Assembly (NCBI GenBank): GCA_013812995.1
Contig: JACCSL010000986.1
Span: forward strand, 1-8,433
Length of the DNA stretch: 8,433 bases
Reading direction: 5' to 3'
Source: Ardenticatenales bacterium
GTDB taxonomy: Bacteria; Chloroflexota; Anaerolineae; Ardenticatenales; Ardenticatenaceae
The translations under genes were made by a program, and so were the position numbers. The notes under the pieces are model-generated. The model did not search any database. It was not told the origin of the DNA and saw nothing but the letters and a program-made list of their open reading frames with translations. Below are positions 1-7,993 of this stretch, piece after piece (position 1 is the first letter of the stretch; every line of letters starts with the position of its first letter).

Positions 1-2005
<2,005 letters not shown>

Positions 2006-2031
2006 AGTTGCCTCGTGAAATATGATGTATA

Positions 2032-2598
2032 TCAAGGTTCCAGAGAGATACGGACACGCTCTTCTAGCCCTCGCACTTCCTCGCAAAACTGTTTGATACG
2101 GATGTAGTTAGCTCGTTGAGCCAGGACGGCTCGCCCCTGTCCGGGTGTCACCATCAAACCCTCGCGCTCGACAAAAGGATAATAGAAGCGCTCTTTTACA
2201 TCCACATCGTTGCGAATCTCAACTGGAGGCCAGGGTAGATTATCCTGTCCAATCAGGATCCACGCTTCTATTTCCTGAAAGGCATGTGCCGATAGCAAGG
2301 AGACTCGTGCCTCCCTGTTAGCGGCACGAGTCTCCTTGTCATCCAAGTCTGCACGACGATGGAGCACTCCGTCACGATCCACGATGAGTAAAAAAAGATG
2401 GACGAGACGATTCTGATCAAAAACTTGTTCAAGAAATTCCCAACTTTTTACCTTCTCGTATCCACGTCGTCGCTTGGAATTCTGATAGAACCGCAGATTG
2501 GCTCGCGGTTTGTCAACACTTGCCAACATTTCTCTAAGGATGGGTTTTAGCATCTGCTGGTCATATGTGTGATCCTCGGTAATCACCATCACATTCAT
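2032..2598 (-). CDS. Small TOPRIM-like (DUF4276-like) protein partnered with an AAA ATPase
   Basis: A 188-residue protein of no assigned function. The N-terminus (VMVITEDHTYDQ) has the strand-then-glutamate pattern of TOPRIM motif 1, with E8 as candidate metal ligand. LIVDRDG (71-77) is a hydrophobic strand ending in DxD (D74, D76), like TOPRIM motif 2. QEIEAWIL (108-115) resembles the E-x-E-W segment of DUF4276 proteins. There is no signal peptide or membrane span. I chose ATG 2598-2596 because it overlaps the ATPase stop as ATGA. An in-frame ATG at 2646 would add 16 residues inside the ATPase gene, and the motif-like sequence only begins after M1 of the shorter form. By analogy with split OLD-family systems (AriA/AriB of PARIS, AbiLi/AbiLii) it would be the nuclease or effector subunit. 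That role is inference, and this protein is shorter than AriB. G+C is low (37% over 2401-2460). Confidence 0.75.
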   Translation of the reverse strand: MNVMVITEDHTYDQQMLKPILREMLASVDKPRANLRFYQNSKRRRGYEKVKSWEFLEQVFDQNRLVHLFLLIVDRDGVLHRRADLDDKETRAANREARVSLLSAHAFQEIEAWILIGQDNLPWPPVEIRNDVDVKERFYYPFVEREGLMVTPGQGRAVLAQRANYIRIKQFCEEVRGLEERVRISLEP

Positions 2599-3845
2599 GA
2601 TGTAGTCTCTCCATTGGATGTAAAGGTGGCCGTATTCTCCATCCATCCTGATGTGAGTAACTCAGCCGGATCATACTGCTCAAAGAGCCTTCGTGCATCA
2701 TATAAGTCGATGATACGGCTGATGTGTGCATCTGGCTGATTTTCAAGGCGATATACGAGAGAGGCATTCTGTAGCGCCTGCTCACTCAGAACGCTAAGAA
2801 ATTGTGGGGAATGCGTTGTAGCAATGATTTGCCTATCACCATTTGCAACATATTGTTCAACAAGTTGTAGTAATAGATGCAATCTTGTAGGATGCAAACC
2901 AGTATCAAGCTCCTCAATGAAATGTAGTTTTGCAGGCTTAGGGCCAAGGAAGGCGGCAATTATTGCCAGAAAACGCAATGTTCCATCAGATGCACTATAT
3001 CCTGAAGTACGCTGCCCATTCTTTTCTACCAATGTAAGTAAAATTTTTCCTGTAGAATCAGGGATAAATTCAAATTCTTTAGCATCCATCGGGGTGAGTT
3101 CATGCAACCACTCAACGAGTATATCTTTACCAGATGGCTGGTTGTAGATACTTTGCAGCACAGAGGATAAGTTTTCACCTCGATCACCCAGAACCGTCTG
3201 ACCTGGCAAGGAAGGACGCCGCATTGCTTCCGGGCTGAGGTCTAAGAAGCGCAGATCACTCAAGGCTCCCATAGTTTCTTCGGCCCATTTCCTAACATCA
3301 GAGGATAGTCTTTTTGCTTCAACAAGTTGTGAGAGCGCAGGCTGTTGATTGAGGAAAGCTTCTCCTAAACGTTTCCCACCAGCTTTCAATAAAACCAAGC
3401 GGAATTTATCCCTCGAAGAAACCTCTCGATTTGGTCGGAAAATAGGATCATTCTCGCCCTGAACTGTCAACCGCTCGTCAATAATTCGTGGTGCATTACC
3501 ACTTACACCGGGATCTACCTCAATGCGATAAACCGCTTCTTTCTCAGATTTGCCCCCCTCCACCAAGAATGTTACTTCCAGAGCAAAGGAAGAGGCCCCC
3601 CGAAAAGCTACCTCACGGGTTCCGCCACGAATTCCCGTCCACTGAATTTCCCCTCCGCTTCCCCATTTCTCACCTAGAATATCCGCCAGGCTATACCCTC
3701 GCGAGATACCATGTAAAAATCGGAAGGCATCTCGAATATTGCTTTTACCGGAGGAATTCTCCCCCACCAGCAGCGTAAAGCGTCCCAAGTGGAGTTCGGC
3801 ATCTTTGAAATTCTTGAAGTTTTGTAGGCGCAATTTGGTTATCAT
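2595..3845 (-). CDS. OLD/RecF-like AAA (ABC-type) ATPase, AAA_21/AAA_15 class
   Basis: A 416-residue cytosolic ATPase with an SMC/RecF/OLD-type head. In order: the N-terminal strand MITKLRLQNFKNF, typical of these proteins; Walker A GENSSGKS (28-35); a variable insert of about 250 residues with no obvious coiled coil; an ABC-signature-like SDGTLRF (286-292); Walker B HFIEELDTGLHP (308-319) with adjacent glutamates E311 and E312; and the switch histidine H345 in TTHSPQ. All ATPase elements look intact. No nuclease domain follows Walker B, unlike one-piece OLD proteins. The likely nuclease-type partner is the next gene, coupled by an ATGA overlap at 2595-2598. AAGGGGCGGAA precedes the ATG as a ribosome site. 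G+C is about 37-38% in sampled lines (2881-2940, 3001-3060) against about 65% in the neighbouring acyl-CoA dehydrogenase gene, which suggests acquisition. ATPase identity is firm; a defence role is inferred from the pairing. Confidence 0.92.
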   Translation of the reverse strand: MITKLRLQNFKNFKDAELHLGRFTLLVGENSSGKSNIRDAFRFLHGISRGYSLADILGEKWGSGGEIQWTGIRGGTREVAFRGASSFALEVTFLVEGGKSEKEAVYRIEVDPGVSGNAPRIIDERLTVQGENDPIFRPNREVSSRDKFRLVLLKAGGKRLGEAFLNQQPALSQLVEAKRLSSDVRKWAEETMGALSDLRFLDLSPEAMRRPSLPGQTVLGDRGENLSSVLQSIYNQPSGKDILVEWLHELTPMDAKEFEFIPDSTGKILLTLVEKNGQRTSGYSASDGTLRFLAIIAAFLGPKPAKLHFIEELDTGLHPTRLHLLLQLVEQYVANGDRQIIATTHSPQFLSVLSEQALQNASLVYRLENQPDAHISRIIDLYDARRLFEQYDPAELLTSGWMENTATFTSNGETTS

Positions 3846-3862
3846 TTCCGCCCCTTTTTGCT

Positions 3863-3898
3863 ATCGGTACGGAGAAACACAACTTTCTCCGTACCGAT
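3863..3898. repeat. Perfect 15-bp stem hairpin between acyl-CoA dehydrogenase and ATPase genes
   Basis: ATCGGTACGGAGAAA (3863-3877) is followed by a 6-nt loop and its exact reverse complement (3884-3898). It fills most of the 67-bp gap and ends 18 bp before the ATPase start. On the minus strand, the direction of transcription, the stem is followed by AGCAAAAAGGGG and not by a U-run, so a classical intrinsic terminator is not supported in that direction. It could be an operator, an RNA stability or processing hairpin, or the edge of the inserted cassette. Confidence 0.8.
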
Positions 3899-3912
3899 GG
3901 TTGCTTTAGTTC

Positions 3913-5187
3913 CTACCGCAACTCGGTGGATTTGTAGCCCAGAATTAACCTAGCAACTACCCCACGATTAACTTGTCCGGTACCCTCAAAGATATCGTTG
4001 ATTTTCGCGTCCCTCATCCACTTCTCGATGAGGTGCTTGGTGGAGTAGCCCTCCGGCCCCATGATTTCAACCGCCTTCTGGGTGACCCAGGTGACGACCT
4101 CGCCCGCCTTGACTTTGCACATGGAGGCTTCGAGGCTGTTGGGCAGCTTCTGGTCCATGAGCCAGGCGGCCTTGAGGGTGAGGAGCCAGGCGGCGCGCAG
4201 GTCGGCCTCCATGCGCAGGATGTCGCGCTCGATGGCGCTCTGTTTCTGATAGGGCACGCCGTAGCGAATCTCGACGCCCTGCTTGGCGAGGAACTCCTTG
4301 AGGAACTCCAGCGTCGCGTTGCCGATGCCAACGGCACTGGCGGCGACAGCGGGACGCGTCGCGTCGAACGTTGCCATCGCGCCCTGGAAGCCAGCCTTGG
4401 AGGTGTTCGCACGGATGGCCTCAGGCGTGGCGAGGTCGGGGTCGCCGAGCACATTGTCGAAGGGGATGCGACAGTTATCGAAGAGGATCGCGGCGGTGTC
4501 GGAGGCGCGAATCCCCATCTTCTTCTCCAGCTTGGTCACCTTCATGCCGGGCGTGTTGGCCTCCACCACGAAGGATTTCATGCCTGCGCGGCCCAGCGTG
4601 GGGTCTACCGTGGCCCAGACAAGGATGAAGCCCTCGCTGTCCTGCCCGGCCATGCGTCCGCCCGTGACGAAGATTTTCTCCCCGTTCAGAATCCACTCTT
4701 TGCCATCCTCGCTCAGTGTGGCGCGGGTACGGATGTTGGCCGTGTCGGAGCCCGCGTGCGGCTCGGTCATCGCCATTGCGCCCCACTTGGGCTCGCCGCT
4801 GCTGAAGCGGGCCAGGAAGTGCTTCTTCTGTTCCGGCGTGCCCGCCGCTGCCACCGCCGCGCCCCCCAGCGCGCCACCTGGCGTGCAGAGGTAAATGCCC
4901 GCGTCCCCGTAGCTCAGCCGCTCGATCATGTGAATGATAATCTGGTTGGCGAGGGGTGGGCGCTTAGGGTTGCTCTCCATCTTCTCATTGTCGTCCTGCA
5001 TCGTCAGACCGCCGAAGCCCATCATCTGCATCCCCGCCCAGATGGCGTTGGTGTATTCCCAGGGATGCTCGTGTGTGGTTTCCAGGTCATCGTACTTGCG
5101 GGAGATGGGGCGCATCACCTGCTTGGCGATGCCATCCAGAATTTGCTCCTGCATCAGAATCGGTTTGGGTTTGGAAAAATCAATCAT
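3913..5187 (-). CDS. Acyl-CoA dehydrogenase (FAD flavoenzyme), 424 residues
   Basis: Catalyses the first step of beta-oxidation, alpha,beta-dehydrogenation of an acyl-CoA, passing electrons to electron-transfer flavoprotein. The usual three domains are visible. A helical N-terminal part covers about 1-135. A middle beta domain starts with the flavin-contacting motif TEPHAGSD (141-148), followed by NGEKIFVTGG. The C-terminal helical bundle has a Y-x-K-Q-x-AIERD segment and the end motif DIFEGTGQ, in which E401 sits where the catalytic glutamate of medium/short-chain-type enzymes lies. Length is slightly above the usual 380-400. It is not the long (about 590 aa) FadE of Bacillus. The start is ATG 5187, with GAGAGG about 8 nt upstream. 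It is separated from the upstream acyl-CoA dehydrogenase by a repeat-rich spacer and differs from it in sequence, so it is not a recent duplicate. Chain-length preference cannot be read from sequence. Confidence 0.95.
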   Translation of the reverse strand: MIDFSKPKPILMQEQILDGIAKQVMRPISRKYDDLETTHEHPWEYTNAIWAGMQMMGFGGLTMQDDNEKMESNPKRPPLANQIIIHMIERLSYGDAGIYLCTPGGALGGAAVAAAGTPEQKKHFLARFSSGEPKWGAMAMTEPHAGSDTANIRTRATLSEDGKEWILNGEKIFVTGGRMAGQDSEGFILVWATVDPTLGRAGMKSFVVEANTPGMKVTKLEKKMGIRASDTAAILFDNCRIPFDNVLGDPDLATPEAIRANTSKAGFQGAMATFDATRPAVAASAVGIGNATLEFLKEFLAKQGVEIRYGVPYQKQSAIERDILRMEADLRAAWLLTLKAAWLMDQKLPNSLEASMCKVKAGEVVTWVTQKAVEIMGPEGYSTKHLIEKWMRDAKINDIFEGTGQVNRGVVARLILGYKSTELR

Positions 5188-5221
5188 TCAGAACCTCTCT
5201 TGACTCTTGTAAGCTTTCAGC

Positions 5222-5280
5222 AACGACACAACCCACCCCAGCACTACGCGCCGCCCTTCCAAGGAGGGGAGTTTGCCGTT
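5222..5280 (-). repeat. REP-like dispersed intergenic element
   Basis: Read on the minus strand, this stretch has CTCCCCTCCTTGGAAGGG followed by a short stem GGCGC-GTA-GTGCT (closing with two G-U pairs) and then GGGGTGGGTTGTGTC. From memory, sequences of this layout (a CCTCC-TTGGA-AGGGG core, a GGCGC stem, then GGGGTGGG) are dispersed in many copies between genes in several GC-rich bacterial phyla. I cannot confirm copy number here. It lies in the 164-bp gap between the two acyl-CoA dehydrogenase genes. It may act as an RNA hairpin in the shared transcript or be a REP/MITE remnant. Confidence 0.5.
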
Positions 5281-5300
5281 ACTTCAGCCGTTTGTCGTTA

Positions 5301-5342
5301 CTTTTGACTTTTGACTTTTGCCTTTTGCCTTTTGCCTTTCCG
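5301..5342. repeat. Heptamer tandem repeat (CTTTTGA x2, CTTTTGC x3, then a decayed unit)
   Basis: Five exact 7-bp units run from 5301 to 5335 (two CTTTTGA, then three CTTTTGC), with a decayed sixth, CTTTCCG, ending at 5342. The array sits 10 bp after the stop codon of the upstream acyl-CoA dehydrogenase. It resembles the short tandemly repeated (STRR) heptamers known between genes of cyanobacteria and some other phyla. A near-duplicate 13-mer, GTTTGCCGTTACT / GTTTGTCGTTACT (5271-5283, 5290-5302), leads into it. Confidence 0.85.
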
Positions 5343-5351
5343 TTCCGCTCC

Positions 5352-6452
5352 CTACACCATCGCCAATCCTTCGACCGCGCCAAAGACGCGGGCCTCGCGC
5401 AACCAGCGCTCGACGGGGTACTCGCGGATGTAGCCGTGACCGCCCAGAATCTGCACGGCGCGGTCCGCGACCTGAAGGACGTACTCATCGGCGTACTGCT
5501 TGGCGAGCACGGCGGCCTGCGTGGCGTCCTCGTTCTGGTCCAGCTTCCACGCGGCCTCCCAGGTCAGCAGGCGCATAGACTCGACGGCAATGCGCATCTC
5601 GGCGAGCATGAAGGCAATGGATTGGAACTGTGCGACAGGCTTGCCAAACGCCTCGCGATTCTTGGCATACTCCTGCGCGTACTCGTAGCTGGCCTTCGCC
5701 AGCCCCGTGGCGAGCGCGGCGGTGCCGACGCGCGCATAGTTGAGCAGCTTGGTGACATCCACGCCCCCATCGCCGCCCAACTTCGCGGCGGCGGGAACCT
5801 CGACCTCGTCGAAGGTGACAGTGTGGTAGCGGAGCGCCCCCAGCCCCATCCCGCGCTCCCGCTCGCCGACGGTCACACCCTCGGCGGTTCGCTCGACCAG
5901 AAATGCCTGCGTGGTGCCCGTCTCTTCGTCCCGTGCGTAGAGCAGGAAGAGTTGCTCGCCCTCGCCATCCGTGATGACGTGGCTCTTCTGCCCGGAAATG
6001 ACATAGCCATTCTCTGTTTTCTGAGCCGTGGTCTTTAGCTCGGCGGGGTCAAAATTCCAGGTCGGCTCGACGAGCGCGGCAGAGGCAAAAAAGCTGTCCT
6101 CGGCAAATTTTGGAAGATACGTCTGCTTCTGCTCCTCGGTGCCGAAGGCAACCAGGGGCGTGGCAACGGAGGCGGGGGACAGAATGTGCAAAGCCGCTGA
6201 GAGATCGCCGTAGCCCAGTTCCTCTGCGAAGAGCGTCCCTGTCAGCGCGGAGTGACCCTCGCCGAAGCCGCCGTACTGCTCGGGAATGTTCGCCGGGATC
6301 AGCCCCAGCTCCTTCGCGCTCGCCAGAAGGGAGGTGGAGAGGGTGCGGCTCTCCTCCGCCTCGTGTCCTTGCTCGCGCATCTGCTCTAGGGCAAACGAGC
6401 GAACGGTATCCATAATCATCTGTTGTTCTTCGGTTGGTTGGAAAGAGATCAT
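5352..6452 (-). CDS. Acyl-CoA dehydrogenase family protein, 366 residues, divergent flavin motif
   Basis: A second acyl-CoA dehydrogenase, probably acting on an acyl-CoA thioester with FAD. The N-terminal helical part begins FQPTEEQQMIMDTVRSF. The middle domain reads ALVEPTWNFDP (126-136) where most members have a T-E-P-x-A-G-S-D motif, so only the E-P is kept. The C-terminal bundle is canonical: R266 in REAFGKPVAQFQ, then QILGGHGYIREYP (334-346). It ends with ARVFGAVEGLAMV, in which E361 aligns with the usual Y/I-E-G-T catalytic glutamate. The protein stops only five residues later, so its C-terminus is shorter than usual. The start is ATG 6452, with GTGAGG about 6 nt upstream. It follows the VOC gene by 20 bp and is likely cotranscribed with it and the SDR. 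The unusual motif suggests an atypical substrate or flavin environment; reduced activity cannot be excluded. Confidence 0.93.
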   Translation of the reverse strand: MISFQPTEEQQMIMDTVRSFALEQMREQGHEAEESRTLSTSLLASAKELGLIPANIPEQYGGFGEGHSALTGTLFAEELGYGDLSAALHILSPASVATPLVAFGTEEQKQTYLPKFAEDSFFASAALVEPTWNFDPAELKTTAQKTENGYVISGQKSHVITDGEGEQLFLLYARDEETGTTQAFLVERTAEGVTVGERERGMGLGALRYHTVTFDEVEVPAAAKLGGDGGVDVTKLLNYARVGTAALATGLAKASYEYAQEYAKNREAFGKPVAQFQSIAFMLAEMRIAVESMRLLTWEAAWKLDQNEDATQAAVLAKQYADEYVLQVADRAVQILGGHGYIREYPVERWLREARVFGAVEGLAMV

Positions 6453-6472
6453 TTTTCCTCACTTTTTGGCTA

Positions 6473-6910
6473 TTAAGGTTCTTCGTCCCACTGGTCGCCA
6501 GCGAGCCCCAGTGCCGCGCTGCCGACCAGTTCAATCTGGTGTCCTGTGGGAGTATTGATGACGGTCAACAATTGATCATCGCCCAGTTCTACCAACTCCT
6601 CAGCGAGCGAGACACCCCGCTCCTTGAGCGTTTTGGTCAGTTGAACCAGGCTATCCCCGTAGATGCCGAAGCGGGTGGTACCATTGAGATGTTGTGTCTC
6701 CTCGTCCACGCGCTGGATAATCAGATCGGTCTCACCCTCCATATCGAAGACGATCACGCTATGGTCCTCATAGATGATCTCGTAGTGGAACATCTGCGTG
6801 AAAAATTCGCGCAGGGCCTCCGGGTTGTCCGTCCAGAGCGCTACATACCCGACCGCCCTCGGTACGGAGCTGGAAGCGTGGCCGTTGGCATCGATTCTGT
6901 CCTCTTCCAT
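6473..6910 (-). CDS. VOC-superfamily (glyoxalase/bleomycin-resistance fold) protein
   Basis: A 145-residue protein of the vicinal-oxygen-chelate fold. The start VGYVALWTDNPEALREFFTQMFHYEIIYED (20-49) is the usual strand, helix and strand of the first beta-alpha-beta-beta-beta unit. The second unit ends in INTPTGHQIELV (119-130), where E127 is in the usual position of a metal-binding glutamate. The first strand lacks the usual His or Gln ligand, so a full metal site is not evident and the activity is unknown. Possibilities are an epimerase or dioxygenase-like enzyme on an acyl intermediate, or a binding protein. Its ATG follows the SDR stop directly (TAA then ATG, no gap), with GGAGGG inside the end of the SDR gene serving as ribosome site. 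This indicates translational coupling and a shared operon. The C-terminal tail is acidic. Confidence 0.85.
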   Translation of the reverse strand: MEEDRIDANGHASSSVPRAVGYVALWTDNPEALREFFTQMFHYEIIYEDHSVIVFDMEGETDLIIQRVDEETQHLNGTTRFGIYGDSLVQLTKTLKERGVSLAEELVELGDDQLLTVINTPTGHQIELVGSAALGLAGDQWDEEP

Positions 6911-7720
6911 TTAGAGCCCTCCAGTCACTTCTAGAACCTGACCACTCACATAGTTAGCGAGCGGCGAGGCAAGGAAAAGCACGGGGCCTGCGGCCTCCTC
7001 CGGCGTACCGGGGCGGCCCATCGGGATGAGCATCTTTGCCATCTGGCGCATATTGTCGGGGATGCCGAGGGCTATCTCCTGCTCGCCGCGCTGGGTGTGG
7101 TCGCCCGCCTCGCGGGCCTGGGTGAGGCGCGTTTCAATCATGCCGAAGGCGACGGCATTGACCTGAACATTGAATTGGCCCCACTCCTTCGCCAACGTCT
7201 TGGTCACACCAATGATACCCGCCTTGCCAGCGGCATAGTTGACCTGCCCGGCATTGCCGCGCGTGCCCGTGGTGGAGGAAACATTGATGATCTTGCGCGC
7301 GACCCGCCCCTGCTCCTGCTTGGCAGTGTCTCGGAAGAAGGGGGCGGCGGCACGGATGAGGCGGAAGGGAACGGTGAGGTGGATGGCGAGCATGGCGTCC
7401 CACTGCTCGTCACTCATCTTGTGGATGACGCCATCCCAGGTGTAGCCCGCGTTGTTCACGAGGATGTCCAGCGTGCCCCACTGCTCCAGCGCGGTGCGGA
7501 GCAGTCGGTCGGGGAACTCGGCCTGCGTGAGGTCCCCAGCCACGACGCGGGCCTCGCCGCCAAGCGACGAGATAGCGTGGGCGACCTCCTCGGCGGGGGC
7601 AGCGTCGATGTCGTTAAGCAGGACGCGCGCGCCATGCGCGGCGAAGAGGTGAGCCGTGGCGGCCCCAATGCCGCGCCCGGCCCCGGTGATGATGGCAACT
7701 TTGCCGTCAAGTAGTTTCAT
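6911..7720 (-). CDS. SDR-family NAD(P)-dependent oxidoreductase (FabG-like)
   Basis: A classical short-chain dehydrogenase of 269 residues, the expected length. TGAGRGIG (12-19) is the cofactor loop. D37 after strand 2 (LLNDID) favours NAD(H), though this is not decisive. NNAG is at 89-92. The catalytic set is S149 in VSSTTG with Y162 and K166 in YAAGK, and the C-terminus is SGQVLEVTGG. The position that usually holds the structural or catalytic Asn (N-L-T-x-x-F) is H114 in IHLTVPF, a variant seen in part of the family. It probably interconverts 3-hydroxyacyl and 3-ketoacyl thioesters, which suits its place as first gene of the SDR, VOC, acyl-CoA dehydrogenase group, but the substrate is not proven. 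The start is ATG 7720, with AAGGAA about 10 nt upstream. The IscB element appears to end within about 50 bp upstream, so the native promoter may have been displaced. Confidence 0.93.
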   Translation of the reverse strand: MKLLDGKVAIITGAGRGIGAATAHLFAAHGARVLLNDIDAAPAEEVAHAISSLGGEARVVAGDLTQAEFPDRLLRTALEQWGTLDILVNNAGYTWDGVIHKMSDEQWDAMLAIHLTVPFRLIRAAAPFFRDTAKQEQGRVARKIINVSSTTGTRGNAGQVNYAAGKAGIIGVTKTLAKEWGQFNVQVNAVAFGMIETRLTQAREAGDHTQRGEQEIALGIPDNMRQMAKMLIPMGRPGTPEEAAGPVLFLASPLANYVSGQVLEVTGGL

Positions 7721-7771
7721 GGGCGGAAAGTTCCTTCAGGTCAGAGGAATCATGAGATAAGCGATAGCAGA

Positions 7772-7793
7772 CCCACGTCCTTCCAGGCGTGGG
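7772..7793 (-). repeat. Bulged hairpin, candidate right-end hairpin of the IscB (IS200/IS605-like) element
   Basis: On the minus strand it reads CCCACGCCT, loop GGA, AGG, one unpaired A, CGTGGG: a 9-bp stem with a single bulge. IS200/IS605-family ends carry subterminal hairpins with a bulged base that the Y1 transposase recognises, and IscB elements share this end type. It lies downstream of the iscB stop, where the right end is expected. The exact cleavage point, probably between about 7745 and 7771, cannot be fixed from one copy. Confidence 0.55.
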
Positions 7794-7800
7794 AGGCATC

Positions 7801-7934
7801 CTAATACTACAACGAGAGATGGGATTTGAGTTGAGCTGATCGCCGCGAATCCTCAGAGTAGGGGTGGCTGTTGCAACCCAGCAAAGCGGATGAGCGCTAC
7901 TCTGTAAATCAATGAACTCTCGTTGTAGTACTAA
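7801..7934. mobile_element. 126-bp MITE with 14-bp perfect TIRs and CTAA target duplication
   Basis: TACTACAACGAGAG at 7805-7818 recurs as its exact reverse complement at 7917-7930, bounding 126 bp. The same four bases, CTAA, flank it at 7801-7804 and 7931-7934, as a target-site duplication would. Alternatively the outer TA of each repeat is the duplicated site, as in IS630/Tc1-type elements. No credible coding frame fits inside. An internal inverted 8-mer (CAGAGTAG 7854-7861, CTACTCTG 7897-7904) and the palindrome GTTGCAAC (7870-7877) add fold-back potential. This is the anatomy of a non-autonomous MITE. It lies between the iscB stop and the candidate right-end hairpin, so it would have inserted into the IscB element. 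Confidence 0.72.
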
Positions 7935-7993
7935 AGGAGGCTGCGCACTGGTGCGGCCAAGTGAAGCCTTGACAGCGCATCGGCGGTTTCTTT

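Noticed and set aside
2599..2646. Upstream start for the TOPRIM-like protein at 2646
   Set aside because: It lies inside the ATPase gene; the 16 added residues do not resemble a domain start, and the ATGA start explains the coupling better.
3863..3898. Intrinsic terminator for the acyl-CoA dehydrogenase gene
   Set aside because: In the minus-strand direction there is no U-run after the stem; it is kept only as a hairpin of unknown role.
3973..5307. Plus-strand open frame of 444 codons opposite the acyl-CoA dehydrogenase
   Set aside because: It is antisense to a gene with clear family motifs. Its protein is rich in His, Arg, Gly and Val with no recognisable domain, as expected for a mirror frame in GC-rich DNA.
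5301..5342. CRISPR array
   Set aside because: The units are 7 bp and contiguous with no spacers; a simple tandem repeat.
5279..5488. Minus-strand frame with a Lys-rich tail (KGKRQKSKVKS)
   Set aside because: The tail is just the heptamer array read as codons, and the rest is out of frame with the real gene.
5073..6038. Plus-strand open frame of 321 codons across the repeat spacer
   Set aside because: It is antisense to two acyl-CoA dehydrogenase genes and runs through the heptamer repeat; no domain is recognisable.
7721..7993. IscB omega-RNA in the iscB downstream region
   Set aside because: For IscB the guide RNA is encoded upstream of the gene, unlike TnpB where it overlaps the 3' end; here upstream is beyond 8433.
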